Assembly: GCF_047974105.1 (NCBI RefSeq)
Contig: NZ_JBHYRS010000006.1
Span: 62,001 to 126,000, forward strand
DNA from: Mitsuokella sp047974105
GTDB lineage: Bacteria; Bacillota; Negativicutes; Selenomonadales; Selenomonadaceae
Reading direction: 5' to 3'
DNA: 64,000 nucleotides
Each line of letters begins with the position of its first letter. The first letter of the stretch is position 1. This document shows, piece by piece, positions 8,609 to 16,770 of the stretch. A program made the translations under genes and the position numbers. The notes beneath the pieces are model-generated. The model was given only the letters and a program-made list of their open reading frames with translations. It searched no databases and was not told the origin of the DNA.

Positions 8609-9220
8609 TCAGCCGACCTTATCGAAGAAACAGGTTTCCGTTAGCGGTTTGCGGCGTATAGACAGCTTTTGATTTGGTTGGTAATCATCTGCCGGATAGC
8701 CGATGTAGAGCATGCAGACGGGCTGCCAGTCATCAGGCAGATGCAGGCTTTTCCTTGCTTTCTGCTCGTCGAAATAGCTGATCCAAGCGGTTCCGAGGCC
8801 CAAGCTCACAGCTTCGAGCATTATGTGGGTCGCTACGATGACGGCATCGGTCTGGCCGCTCTCTGTCCCGCTTTCGGGGTGTTTCCAGCAGGCCTTTTTG
8901 TCGTAACAGACCATTAGCACAAGAGGTGCTCCATAATAGATGACGATATGCTTATGGTCCACTGTATCGCTTTCCTCAGCCAAATCCACATATTTCTTCT
9001 TCCAGCCAAATGTACAGAAATCCTTGACTTTCTGCAGCTCTTCCGGTGTGTTGAGCACCAGGATTCTCTGCGGCTGTGCATTGACGGCCGTCGGGGCCCA
9101 GCGCCCGGCCTCCAAGATTTTTTTGACTTTTTCCTGCTCCACCGGCTTCTGGGAATATTTTCGCACGGTGTGGCGCTGCTTTGAAAGGGCCATGAAATCC
9201 GTGCCCTGCGGTCCAAACAT
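8609..9220 (-). CDS. Nitroreductase-family FMN protein, last gene of the ACGX operon
   Basis: A 203-residue member of the nitroreductase fold (FMN, NAD(P)H-dependent reduction or oxidation). Family marks are the N-terminal RHTVRKYSQKPV, ILEAGRWAPTAVNAQPQ (flavin-phosphate binding), the mid-region VATHIMLEAVSLGLGTAWIS and the C-terminal RRKPL. The start at ATG 9220 follows a perfect AAGGAGG; a longer frame upstream has no ribosome site and would overlap the preceding gene. It is the fourth gene of a minus-strand operon (precursor, radical SAM, nitroreductase, this gene), 22 bases after the third. It may be a generic reductase or a partner in peptide maturation; family resemblance alone cannot decide. 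Confidence 0.8.
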   Translation of the reverse strand: MFGPQGTDFMALSKQRHTVRKYSQKPVEQEKVKKILEAGRWAPTAVNAQPQRILVLNTPEELQKVKDFCTFGWKKKYVDLAEESDTVDHKHIVIYYGAPLVLMVCYDKKACWKHPESGTESGQTDAVIVATHIMLEAVSLGLGTAWISYFDEQKARKSLHLPDDWQPVCMLYIGYPADDYQPNQKLSIRRKPLTETCFFDKVG

Positions 9221-9242
9221 CAGCTGACCCTCCTTATCGACA

Positions 9243-9806
9243 TCAACGGTAAAGTACTTCTGCATAATGGCGTTTTGGCGCCTTTGGATAATCGCCTGCG
9301 CAGTAACCCATCGTAATGTAGACCTGCGGGGCAAAATTCTGGGGGATGCCAAATTTTGCCTGCAGTTCCTGTCCCTTGGCGGTGCCCATGGAATTCAGGA
9401 CCTCGCCGACGATGCAGGTGGATACGCCCTGTTCATAGGCTGCCAGCACGATATTCTGGGCGATGATGTAGGCATCGGCTGGGGAAAAATAGAAGTTTTT
9501 CGGGCCAAACAGGGCCACGACCATCGGCGCGTTGTGAAAGGCGCTGCGGGATGCTTCGATCGCTTTTTCCGTCGGCAAGGTGACAATGCCTTTGTTGAAG
9601 TTTTCGATCACGGTGGTATGTGCCTTGCCGATGTAGTCAATTTCCATGCGGTCGGTCAGAACGACAGCCCGGATGGAATTGCGGTTGCCGGCATTGGGAC
9701 TGTAGTCAATGGCCTTCAGGATTTTCCGGATCATTTCTTTTGGTACCAATTTGTCTTGAAATCTGCGGACAGAGCGTCTTCCCTTCATTGCTTCCATTAA
9801 TTCCAT
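9243..9806 (-). CDS. Nitroreductase-family FMN protein, third gene of the ACGX operon
   Basis: A 187-residue nitroreductase-fold protein (KGRRSVRRFQDKLVPK, IDYSPNAGNRNSIRAVV, ADAYIIAQNIVLAAYEQGVSTCIVGEV). It is clearly divergent from its neighbour at 8609, so the pair is not a recent duplication. Its ATG lies four bases after the stop codon of the radical SAM gene, so the two are almost certainly co-translated. Flavin oxidases of this fold mature several ribosomal peptides (azoline dehydrogenases); whether this one touches the ACGX peptide is inference. An equally simple alternative is a free-standing reductase in a mixed operon. Confidence 0.8.
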   Translation of the reverse strand: MELMEAMKGRRSVRRFQDKLVPKEMIRKILKAIDYSPNAGNRNSIRAVVLTDRMEIDYIGKAHTTVIENFNKGIVTLPTEKAIEASRSAFHNAPMVVALFGPKNFYFSPADAYIIAQNIVLAAYEQGVSTCIVGEVLNSMGTAKGQELQAKFGIPQNFAPQVYITMGYCAGDYPKAPKRHYAEVLYR

Positions 9807-9810
9807 CGTT

Positions 9811-10923
9811 TCATCCCTCCACCTTCATCACACCATCAACATCGGTCCAGCACTGCGGGTCTTCCGCATAGAAGCTGCCGTAAGTTCCTTTGGCTACGGC
9901 AGGGCAGCCGCGGCACCATGCCAGAAGCTTGCATCTTGAGCACTTACTGAATTTCTGGTAATCGCGATACTGCTCTGCCTGATGAAGCCAGAGGTCTGCG
10001 AGTCTGTCTTTCAGGGCATTGCCAAGGCCGCTTTCTGCGACACGCCGGCAGGCATATACTTCACCAGTCGGCAGAATCGTCAAATGGCAGTTGCCGCAAT
10101 TGCAGCCACCGTAAATCATGCCTTTTTTTGCCCAGTCCGGAAGTTTGAACTCGCCTTGCTCATAACGGTAAAGAGTCCAAAGATGGTCCTTGCGATTGAA
10201 ATAGGTCTCACAGGACGGATCTTTTTCGTACTGTTTGTACTTCTGATCGACAATGCCGAGGAATTTACGGTATTCTGCCGGCGTGATGCCCGTCATCTTT
10301 TTGCCGTGTTCTGCCCGTTCTGCTTCTGCGTAAAGGGCAGGCACTTTGGCGGGATCCGGAGCGGTCGGCACGTATCTTGCGAATGCGTATACCGCAGTCT
10401 TGTATTTGACAACTTCATCAATGATAGCCGGTACTTCTTTCATGTTGACAGAAGAGACCGTCGTCATCACGACGGAGGTAATGCCCGCTTCATTGATCAT
10501 CGGAATTTTCTCAAGCGTTTCCCGGAAAGAACCCGGTTTTCGGAACCAGTCATGTGTCTTTTCCATGCCATCGATAGAAAGCTGGTATTTATCACAGCCG
10601 CATTCCTTCAGGCGCTTCAAATTCTCTTTGGTCAGGTGAAATGGATTGCCAAGAATCGTGAAGGGGATATGTTTGCTCTTCAGGAGTTCCATCAGCTGCC
10701 AAAAATCCGGATGGAGAATCGGGTCACCGCCGGTGATGTAGAAATACGGGAGTCTTCCGAATATCCGGCAAAAATCTTCCGCATTCGCCACCACCTTTTG
10801 CATATCCTCCCATTTCATGCTTTTGAGCGTTTTGCAGGCATTTTCTGCAAAAATGTAGCAATGCTTGCATCTCTGATCGCATTCTTCCGTGATATGCCAC
10901 TGGAAAGCGAAATACTTTGCCAT
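9811..10923 (-). CDS. Radical SAM/SPASM peptide maturase, ACGX system
   Basis: A 370-residue radical SAM enzyme. The N-terminal cluster motif is ECDQRCKHC (CxxxCxxC, about 14-21). TGGDPILHPDFW and LSIDG follow the usual TIM-barrel pattern. The C-terminal SPASM part carries many cysteines (GGCNCGNCH, YACRR, KCSRCKLLAWCRGC, QCW) for auxiliary Fe-S clusters. From memory it matches the family described as the radical SAM/SPASM protein of the ACGX system, always encoded beside a small peptide with ACG repeats, and exactly such a gene lies 61 bases upstream. It probably installs a modification on the Cys-rich repeats; the chemistry is unknown to me. Start ATG 10923 is preceded by AATGGAGGAACAGGATC (GGAGG). 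Confidence 0.85.
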   Translation of the reverse strand: MAKYFAFQWHITEECDQRCKHCYIFAENACKTLKSMKWEDMQKVVANAEDFCRIFGRLPYFYITGGDPILHPDFWQLMELLKSKHIPFTILGNPFHLTKENLKRLKECGCDKYQLSIDGMEKTHDWFRKPGSFRETLEKIPMINEAGITSVVMTTVSSVNMKEVPAIIDEVVKYKTAVYAFARYVPTAPDPAKVPALYAEAERAEHGKKMTGITPAEYRKFLGIVDQKYKQYEKDPSCETYFNRKDHLWTLYRYEQGEFKLPDWAKKGMIYGGCNCGNCHLTILPTGEVYACRRVAESGLGNALKDRLADLWLHQAEQYRDYQKFSKCSRCKLLAWCRGCPAVAKGTYGSFYAEDPQCWTDVDGVMKVEG

Positions 10924-10984
10924 GATCCTGTTCCTCCATTTCCGGTTTTTACTGGCATCTGCTGATTACAATTCTTTTAGCGGC

Positions 10985-11218
10985 TTATTTGGCAGCGCCG
11001 CATGCACTTGACGGCTCTTCCGGTTTAGCAGCACCGCAGGCACTCGACGGCTCTTCCGGCTTGGCAGCACCGCATGCGCTCGACGGTTCTTCCGGCTTAG
11101 CAGCACCGCATGCGCTCGACGGCTCTTCTTTCTTGCCGGCGCCGCATGCCGTTCCACATGCACCCTGTGCCTCAGTAACTTCTGCCATTTTCGTCCATCC
11201 AAAAAGATTTGCTAACAT
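10985..11218 (-). CDS. ACGX-repeat precursor peptide (probable RiPP)
   Basis: A 77-residue peptide starting MLANLFGWTKMAEVTEAQG, then GACGTACGAGKKEEP, then four copies of a 12-residue unit SSACGAAKPEEP (the last ends at AAK). It has six ACG motifs and six cysteines, each cysteine followed by Gly. The leader (about 18 residues, with FGW) is followed directly by the repeat core, as in peptides modified by radical SAM enzymes. The start follows AAAGGAAGG with good spacing; an upstream in-frame ATG lacks one. It is the first gene of the operon, with the maturase next. It matches my recollection of the ACGX-repeat peptide family. Confidence 0.85.
   Translation of the reverse strand: MLANLFGWTKMAEVTEAQGACGTACGAGKKEEPSSACGAAKPEEPSSACGAAKPEEPSSACGAAKPEEPSSACGAAK
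10990..11133. repeat. 36-bp tandem repeat inside the ACGX precursor gene
   Basis: Four near-identical 36-bp units (GGCTCTTCCGGCTTGGCAGC on the plus strand) encode the 12-residue peptide repeat. The copies differ at only a few bases, so unit number is likely to vary between strains by slippage or recombination. Confidence 0.85.
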
Positions 11219-11332
11219 GATATGCCTTCCTTTCTGCAGGTCCCTGCCTGCCACCGTAAGCTCTTCACTGCTTTGCTGTTGTTCTTTTGCTTACAAGAGC
11301 ATAATACCATAGGGGCATGGGAAAGAGAAATG

Positions 11333-11347
11333 ATTATATGCTATAAT
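11333..11347. promoter_or_regulatory. Candidate LysR operator between the ACGX operon and its regulator
   Basis: ATTAT-ATGCT-ATAAT is a perfect interrupted dyad (T-N11-A type) in the 178-bp divergent intergenic region. Its right arm overlaps a TATAAT that can serve as the -10 box of the lysR gene. Confidence 0.5.
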
Positions 11348-11396
11348 TAATGAGCAAAGTGTATAAATAAGGCAGGATGCAGAGAGGTGTTTTTCT

Positions 11397-12302
11397 ATGA
11401 ATATGACACAGCTGGAATGTTTTACCACGCTGGCCAGTACGTTGAACTACGTCCGCACGGCAGAAGAGCTGAACATGACGCAGCCGGGGGTATCGAGGCA
11501 GATTCAGTCTTTGGAGCAGGAGCTTGGCGCAAGACTTTTCCATCGTACGACGCGTTCGGTCTCCCTGACGCAGGTCGGCGCGGAGTTTCTGCCGGAAGCC
11601 CAGCAGATGCTGGGCATATACTATCGTTCCCGCGAATGGATCGCTGCTTTTCATCAAAATGCGCCGCAGACCCTGAAGATTGGCTACAACGACCCACATG
11701 CGCTCGTTTTTCTTCGCAAAGTGCTGGCGCTCATTTTGCCGGATGCGCAGAATTTGTATCCGGCGTTTACGCTTGACCAGACGGACGCCAATCTGCAGCG
11801 GCTCGTCTCCGGCGAACTGGATCTGGTCTTTGGCATCAGGGACGCGAAGTTTAAAAATGAAAAGATTGTGTTCACGCCGCTTCGCAGAGAACAGTTCGTC
11901 TGCGTCCTGCGGAAAGACCATCCGCTGGCCGAAGCCTGCAGCAGGAAGCGCCGCAAAACAGTATCTTCGGAGGAACTTTTGCCATACCGCCAAATCATCA
12001 ACATTCCCCCGTACCTCCTGAAAAACGCCTTTTCCAGAGGTCACAAGCTCATCCCCGTCAATGACACGCTGCAGAATATCCTCGTGACAAACAGTTCCGA
12101 GGCCTATGCGCTCGTTCTGGCGGGCTTGGGATACTGCCTGCTGCCGGAATATATGCTGATACCCGATAAAAAGCTGAAGTTCCTGACTTGGCAGGAATCC
12201 CCTTCAGCGGCACTCGGGATTTACGCCGATGCGCAGACTTATCAGGACAAGACCTCTTCCCTGCGGAAATTCGTCAACTGTGCAGCAGGCCTGTTTTCCT
12301 GA
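11397..12302 (+). CDS. LysR-family regulator
   Basis: A 301-residue regulator with the classic N-terminal winged helix-turn-helix (LECFTTLASTLNYVRTAEELNM, then TQPGVSRQIQSLEQELGARL and FHRTTRSVSLT, residues 5-55) and a C-terminal effector domain with the usual two-lobe pattern. ATG 11397 follows GAGAGGTG. It is transcribed away from the ACGX operon, the standard geometry for a LysR protein controlling its divergent neighbour, so control of the peptide operon is likely but not proven. The effector is unknown. Confidence 0.85.
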   Translation: MNMTQLECFTTLASTLNYVRTAEELNMTQPGVSRQIQSLEQELGARLFHRTTRSVSLTQVGAEFLPEAQQMLGIYYRSREWIAAFHQNAPQTLKIGYNDPHALVFLRKVLALILPDAQNLYPAFTLDQTDANLQRLVSGELDLVFGIRDAKFKNEKIVFTPLRREQFVCVLRKDHPLAEACSRKRRKTVSSEELLPYRQIINIPPYLLKNAFSRGHKLIPVNDTLQNILVTNSSEAYALVLAGLGYCLLPEYMLIPDKKLKFLTWQESPSAALGIYADAQTYQDKTSSLRKFVNCAAGLFS

Positions 12303-12385
12303 GCAAGCTTTCCCTGCTAGGATAATCCGGTAATCCATGGTAAAATAGAAACCAGCAAATTTACGCAAAGGAAGTACAAGAATAA

Positions 12386-13564
12386 ATGACTGCTTTTTTG
12401 AAAGCTTGGGAAGATAAAAGTGAAATCACGGTCGATGAGCTCGCGGCCATTGACTCGCAGGAGCTGTATCTTGTCGATATCCGCGACGAGGCGGCGTTTG
12501 AGCGCGGCTCGGTGTCGGGGGCCGCGAATCTGAATCCTTTAGAGCTGCAGCAGGGGGGCTATGACCTGCCTGAGGACAAGCTCATCGTCTGCGTCTGCAT
12601 GTGGGGCAAAATCAGCCTCGGTTTAGCGAATAATCTGCGCGAGCAGGGTTATACGGCCGTCTCGCTGCAGGGAGGCTATGCCCTTTGGCTGCAGAAGAAG
12701 CTCGAAAAGGAAACAGCTGCAGCGGCTGTCGACGACAAGCGCCTGAAGCACATCGAAAATTCCCTGCGCAAGAAGTACAAGCGCAAGATTTCGGGCAAGT
12801 TCGTCGAGACCATCTGCGACTACAAGCTCGTCGAAGAAGGCGACAAGATCGCCGTCTGCATCTCGGGGGGCAAGGACTCGATGCTCATGGCCAAGCTCTT
12901 TCAGGAGCTCAAGCGTCACAACAAAATCCCGTTTGAACTCGTCTTTCTCTGCATGGACCCGGGCTATAACGAGATGAACCGACACATCATCGAGGAAAAC
13001 GCCAAGCTGCTGCAGGTTCCCCTGACGTTCTTCTCAACGGATATCTTTGAGTCGGTCTTCCATGTCGAGGAATCGCCGTGTTATCTCTGCGCGAAAATGC
13101 GCCGCGGCTACCTTTACCGCAAGGCAAGGGAGCTCGGCTGCAATAAGATTGCCCTCGGCCATCATTTTGACGATGTCATCGAGACAAATCTCATGAGCAT
13201 GCTCTATTCGGGCGCCATCCGCACGATGATGCCGCGCGTCAAGAGCACGAGCTGCCCCGGCATGGAGCTCATCCGTCCGCTCTACCGCATCCGCGAAGCA
13301 GACATCAAGAGCTGGCGCGACGACAACGGCCTCTACTTCATCCAGTGCGCCTGCAAATTCACCGAGACCTGCTCGACCTGCCATACGGACGGCACGACCG
13401 ACTCGAAGCGCCTTGAAGTCAAAAAACTCATCGCGAAGCTCGCCGAGACGAATCCGCAGGTTCCCGGCAACATCTTCCACGCCATGGAAAATGTCAACCT
13501 CGACACCGTGCTGCAGTACAAACTGCACGGCGAAGAACACAGCTTTATGGAAGATTTTGACTGA
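12386..13564 (+). CDS. Rhodanese + TtcA-like PP-loop ATPase fusion
   Basis: A 392-residue two-domain protein. Residues about 12-105 are a rhodanese domain (LVDIRDEAAFERGSVSGA) with the active loop CMWGKIS (Cys71; a second Cys at 69). Residues about 125-392 are a TtcA-type PP-loop ATPase with ISGGKDSM (159-166), a CYLC pair (232/235) and a later Cys group (321, 323, 329, 332). TtcA uses an Fe-S cluster and ATP to thiolate tRNA cytidine 32; a fused rhodanese would supply persulfide sulfur. The linkage is seen directly; the tRNA target is inferred, and another thiolation reaction is possible. Single gene; palindrome copy 3 follows it. Confidence 0.8.
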   Translation: MTAFLKAWEDKSEITVDELAAIDSQELYLVDIRDEAAFERGSVSGAANLNPLELQQGGYDLPEDKLIVCVCMWGKISLGLANNLREQGYTAVSLQGGYALWLQKKLEKETAAAAVDDKRLKHIENSLRKKYKRKISGKFVETICDYKLVEEGDKIAVCISGGKDSMLMAKLFQELKRHNKIPFELVFLCMDPGYNEMNRHIIEENAKLLQVPLTFFSTDIFESVFHVEESPCYLCAKMRRGYLYRKARELGCNKIALGHHFDDVIETNLMSMLYSGAIRTMMPRVKSTSCPGMELIRPLYRIREADIKSWRDDNGLYFIQCACKFTETCSTCHTDGTTDSKRLEVKKLIAKLAETNPQVPGNIFHAMENVNLDTVLQYKLHGEEHSFMEDFD

Positions 13565-13606
13565 CTCGCCTGACTCCGGATTTCCTGAAAACGCTCCAAA
13601 AGTCAA

Positions 13607-13650
13607 AACGGCCGTGAAAAAGTCCAGTGCTGGACTTTTTCACGGCCGTT
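13607..13650. repeat. Dispersed palindrome copy 3
   Basis: A 44-bp palindrome, arms AACGGCCGTG / CACGGCCGTT, core GTCCAGTGCTGGAC (one central asymmetric base). It lies between the convergent rhodanese-TtcA and EAL genes. Confidence 0.9.
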
Positions 13651-13678
13651 CTATTTCATAGGATAAGATGCACTGCTG

Positions 13679-16480
13679 TCAAATATTGGCGCGGCTGTTT
13701 TCCTGTGACAGCCACAGGAGAAGGTGTTTTTCCTGCCGATTGAGCAATTTTGTTGTCAGGATGATGAAATTTCCCTTGTACGGATAGGCGAATTTTTGAC
13801 TTTCGCCGACAGATAATTTTTGCAGCTGACGCTCTAAAAATTTTCTTTGCGGGGAGTCCGTTCTGCTCAAGAGCTGTTCCAAAGCAGCCATGGACAGCTG
13901 CGTCGTAGCGAAGGTCAGCTGCTCATAAGCCTTGTTCCAATAGAGGAAACGGCACTGGCCTTTCTTTTCTTCCAGAATGGCAAACGGGTCTTTCAGAGGA
14001 TAGAGCAGTTGGCCTGCAGCATGGTAAAATGCGGCATCTTCGCTGCATTCCGTCGTAATCTCTTTAGCGGCAAGATTTTTTCTGGCTTCAGCAAGCGGCA
14101 GGGGCTTGCCGAAATACCAGCCCTGTATTTTCTCGCAGCCAATCGCCCGCAGGAAATCGTAATGTTCCTGCGTCTCGCAGCCTTCGGCCAGTGTCTCGAT
14201 GCCGATCTGTTTGGCCATGGCCACGGTGGAATACAGGATGCTCTTGGCTTTTTCAGACATGGACGAAAGGAACTTCATATCGAGCTTGATGACATCGAAG
14301 TCAAAGTCCTTGAGCGAATTCAAATTGGAATAGCCGCTGCCAAAATCGTCCATCCAGACCTGGAGGCCGGCGTCGTGGAACCGCTTGATTTCCTTATGCA
14401 TCTTTTCTTCGTTGCCGGTCAGGATGCTCTCAGTGATTTCAATGTGCAGCATCGCATGCGGCACCTGGTAATTGGCTGCCGCTTCGGTGATGATTTCGCA
14501 CATATCGGCCTGCATGATGTCAATTCGCGACAGATTGAAGGAGATTGGCACGACGGGACGGCCGGCATCGACATCTTCCCGATACTGCCGGCAGATTTCG
14601 CGGATGACATACGTATCGACAGCCGTGATCTGGTGGCTCTGCTCGAGAATCGGGATGAAGCGGAACGGCGGCAAAAAGCCAAGTTCTTTGCTGTGCCAGC
14701 GGACGAGGGCCTCATAGCCTGCAAGCTCGCCCGTCAGAGCGCGGATGACGGGCTGATAATAGACCTCGAATTCCTTTTCCTGCAGGGCTTTGTCGAGGTG
14801 CTCGCGGATAAAACGCTGGTCGAGAAGCTGCTGGCGAAGTTCGTCGTCATAATAGCGGATATGGCGGTCAACGTCATCATGGATGCTGTCGGCGGCCATC
14901 TTGGCTGCATCGGTGATTTCGGCAATGGACCTGTTGCTGTCTTTGCGAATGCCGTAAATGCCGGCTTTGACGTCGATGCGTGCAGCTCTGCCGAGCAGCG
15001 AAATCCTGCGGTTGGCCGCCTTGAGCTTTTCCTGCAGGCCATCGGCGCGGGTCAGCAGGCAGAAGTTGTCGTTGCTGAAGCGGGCCACCAAAGCATCATC
15101 GTAAACATCCTGCAGGACTTTGGCCGTTTCCTTCAGCAGCATATCACCCGCTGCATAGCCATTTTCCGCATTGAAGAATTTCATGCCGACAATATTGTAG
15201 AAGACGCAGATTGGCTGTCTGCCGCTTTTCTGCAGCTTCTCGATGACTTTATCGGCCAGTTTTTGGAAATGAAATTGATTCGGCAGCAGCGTCAGGCTGT
15301 CAAAAAATTCGAGGTCGTATTCCCTGCCGCGAAGCAGCGCTGCCGGCGTGCCGTTCCAGTCGATTTTGGCGGCGCGGATGACGAGTTTATTGTTCGCAGC
15401 CTGATTCGTGATGACAGTACTTCGATTTTCGAGCAGCTCAGGCAGGCTGATGGCTGGATGTTTGAAAAACTCCTGATAACTGAGACCGGAACGGAACGCA
15501 CCGGAGATGCCCAAAAGCCTGCGGAAGGCCTTGTTGCACATGAAAACCTCGGAGCTGTCCTTCGCAACGACGGAAAGCGCTTCATCACTGTCATTGATGA
15601 CATGATGCAGGGCAATCTCATCGCCGCGCTGCTTGTAATAAGCATTTGTGTAAAAGCCGGCCAGACCTGCGAGCAGCAGCATCAGCAGAAGTTCCATGAG
15701 CAGTTCGTTTCTGGTAATCCAGCCGCCTTTCCATTCTGCGGACAAGCGCCATCTGCCGTTTGCAAAGGCAAAGTCAGCAGAGACAGGCTGGAAAAGTGCC
15801 TGCGAAGAAGATTCCAGAATGACTTCCTGTTTACCCGTTACATTGCTCTCATGGCTGAGCTTATAGTCATAAAGGCGGCTTTCCGCATCCATATCGATGA
15901 CGTTCAGAACTTCTGGATAACGGAGGATGATGTTGGCATATCCCCAGAATTTTTTCGTGCCCTGTTCATCATACAAATAGATTGGCTTCGAGATAACACA
16001 GGCACGGATGCCGATGGACATTTCATACGGACCGTATATGGTCGGCTGGCCAACCTCTTTTGTATAGTCCACATCTGCCTTATATTTGATATAAAGATCG
16101 CGATTGAGCAGGCTCTCAGCGCCCTGCAGCGGATAAAGATAGCGAATGACACCCTGCGGTGCCAGCTCGATGAAGGCGATGGCCGGGTCATTGTACTGTG
16201 CGAGCAGTTTCTCCGAGATCCGGTCGTACTTTTTGGGGTCAATCTCGCCGTTATCCGCCATGACCAGAGTCATCCAGTCATCGGTGATGCTGATGTAGCG
16301 GTCGAATACGCTCTTGAGCTGATAATTCGCCACCGAGGTGATGCGGTATGAGACATTCGCCTTGCGGATGCTGACCAGATAGAAATTGAATCCTCCGATA
16401 ACCAGTGCCGCGATGAGAGCCGTCAGCAGAGAGTTTCGGACGATCACCTTCTTCGGCCCGATATGTATGTGTATCTTCAT
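13679..16480 (-). CDS. Membrane sensor with PAS, degenerate GGDEF and EAL domains
   Basis: A 933-residue cyclic-di-GMP signalling protein. Membrane segments at about 17-36 and 259-279 enclose a 220-residue extracytoplasmic sensor (IYGPYEMSIG, CHASE-like in layout). A PAS-like region (about 290-385) and a GGDEF-fold domain follow, whose active motif is replaced by RFSNDNFCL (467-475), so no cyclase activity is expected. The EAL domain is intact by motif: EALVRW (590-595), NLSR, EITES, DDFGSG (711-716), KLDMKF, AEGCET. It probably hydrolyses c-di-GMP. The last 150 residues look like a further PAS-type domain. Start ATG 16480 lacks a strong ribosome site (AGGGGAAATTATATC). Confidence 0.85.
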   Translation of the reverse strand: MKIHIHIGPKKVIVRNSLLTALIAALVIGGFNFYLVSIRKANVSYRITSVANYQLKSVFDRYISITDDWMTLVMADNGEIDPKKYDRISEKLLAQYNDPAIAFIELAPQGVIRYLYPLQGAESLLNRDLYIKYKADVDYTKEVGQPTIYGPYEMSIGIRACVISKPIYLYDEQGTKKFWGYANIILRYPEVLNVIDMDAESRLYDYKLSHESNVTGKQEVILESSSQALFQPVSADFAFANGRWRLSAEWKGGWITRNELLMELLLMLLLAGLAGFYTNAYYKQRGDEIALHHVINDSDEALSVVAKDSSEVFMCNKAFRRLLGISGAFRSGLSYQEFFKHPAISLPELLENRSTVITNQAANNKLVIRAAKIDWNGTPAALLRGREYDLEFFDSLTLLPNQFHFQKLADKVIEKLQKSGRQPICVFYNIVGMKFFNAENGYAAGDMLLKETAKVLQDVYDDALVARFSNDNFCLLTRADGLQEKLKAANRRISLLGRAARIDVKAGIYGIRKDSNRSIAEITDAAKMAADSIHDDVDRHIRYYDDELRQQLLDQRFIREHLDKALQEKEFEVYYQPVIRALTGELAGYEALVRWHSKELGFLPPFRFIPILEQSHQITAVDTYVIREICRQYREDVDAGRPVVPISFNLSRIDIMQADMCEIITEAAANYQVPHAMLHIEITESILTGNEEKMHKEIKRFHDAGLQVWMDDFGSGYSNLNSLKDFDFDVIKLDMKFLSSMSEKAKSILYSTVAMAKQIGIETLAEGCETQEHYDFLRAIGCEKIQGWYFGKPLPLAEARKNLAAKEITTECSEDAAFYHAAGQLLYPLKDPFAILEEKKGQCRFLYWNKAYEQLTFATTQLSMAALEQLLSRTDSPQRKFLERQLQKLSVGESQKFAYPYKGNFIILTTKLLNRQEKHLLLWLSQENSRANI

Positions 16481-16770
16481 GATATAATTTCCCCTAAGGA
16501 TGCTCTTGCATCAACCGTCCTCCCCGACATAGACGGTCTTTTTATACTTGTATTCTATTATAACGAAACGTTTTTGACTTTGCTATAAGAAATGAAGCAG
16601 TATAGCAAAAAAATAAATGCTCAGCCCCCGCTGGACAAGGCTCGCGGGCTTCCTTGAAGGTCTGTTTTTTTTGCGGTATAATATCCATAAACATTATGAC
16701 ACGATTTTATGAACATATACGCTTTCGTTTATATTTTTGAATCCATGGCAGGAATTGTGAGGTGCTTTCT
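16481..16770. other. Intergenic region between EAL gene and resolvase
   Basis: No gene seen. It contains a hairpin ACCGTC / GACGGT followed by CTTTTTAT at 16514-16544, an AT-rich stretch and a possible promoter for the resolvase upstream of 16771. Nothing else is evident. Confidence 0.4.

Noticed and set aside
10985..11140. Regular 36-bp repeats considered as a CRISPR array
   Set aside because: The units are head-to-tail without spacers and encode an in-frame peptide repeat.
13847..16351. 834-codon open frame on the plus strand, opposite the EAL gene
   Set aside because: A shadow of the real gene; composition and motifs support only the minus strand.
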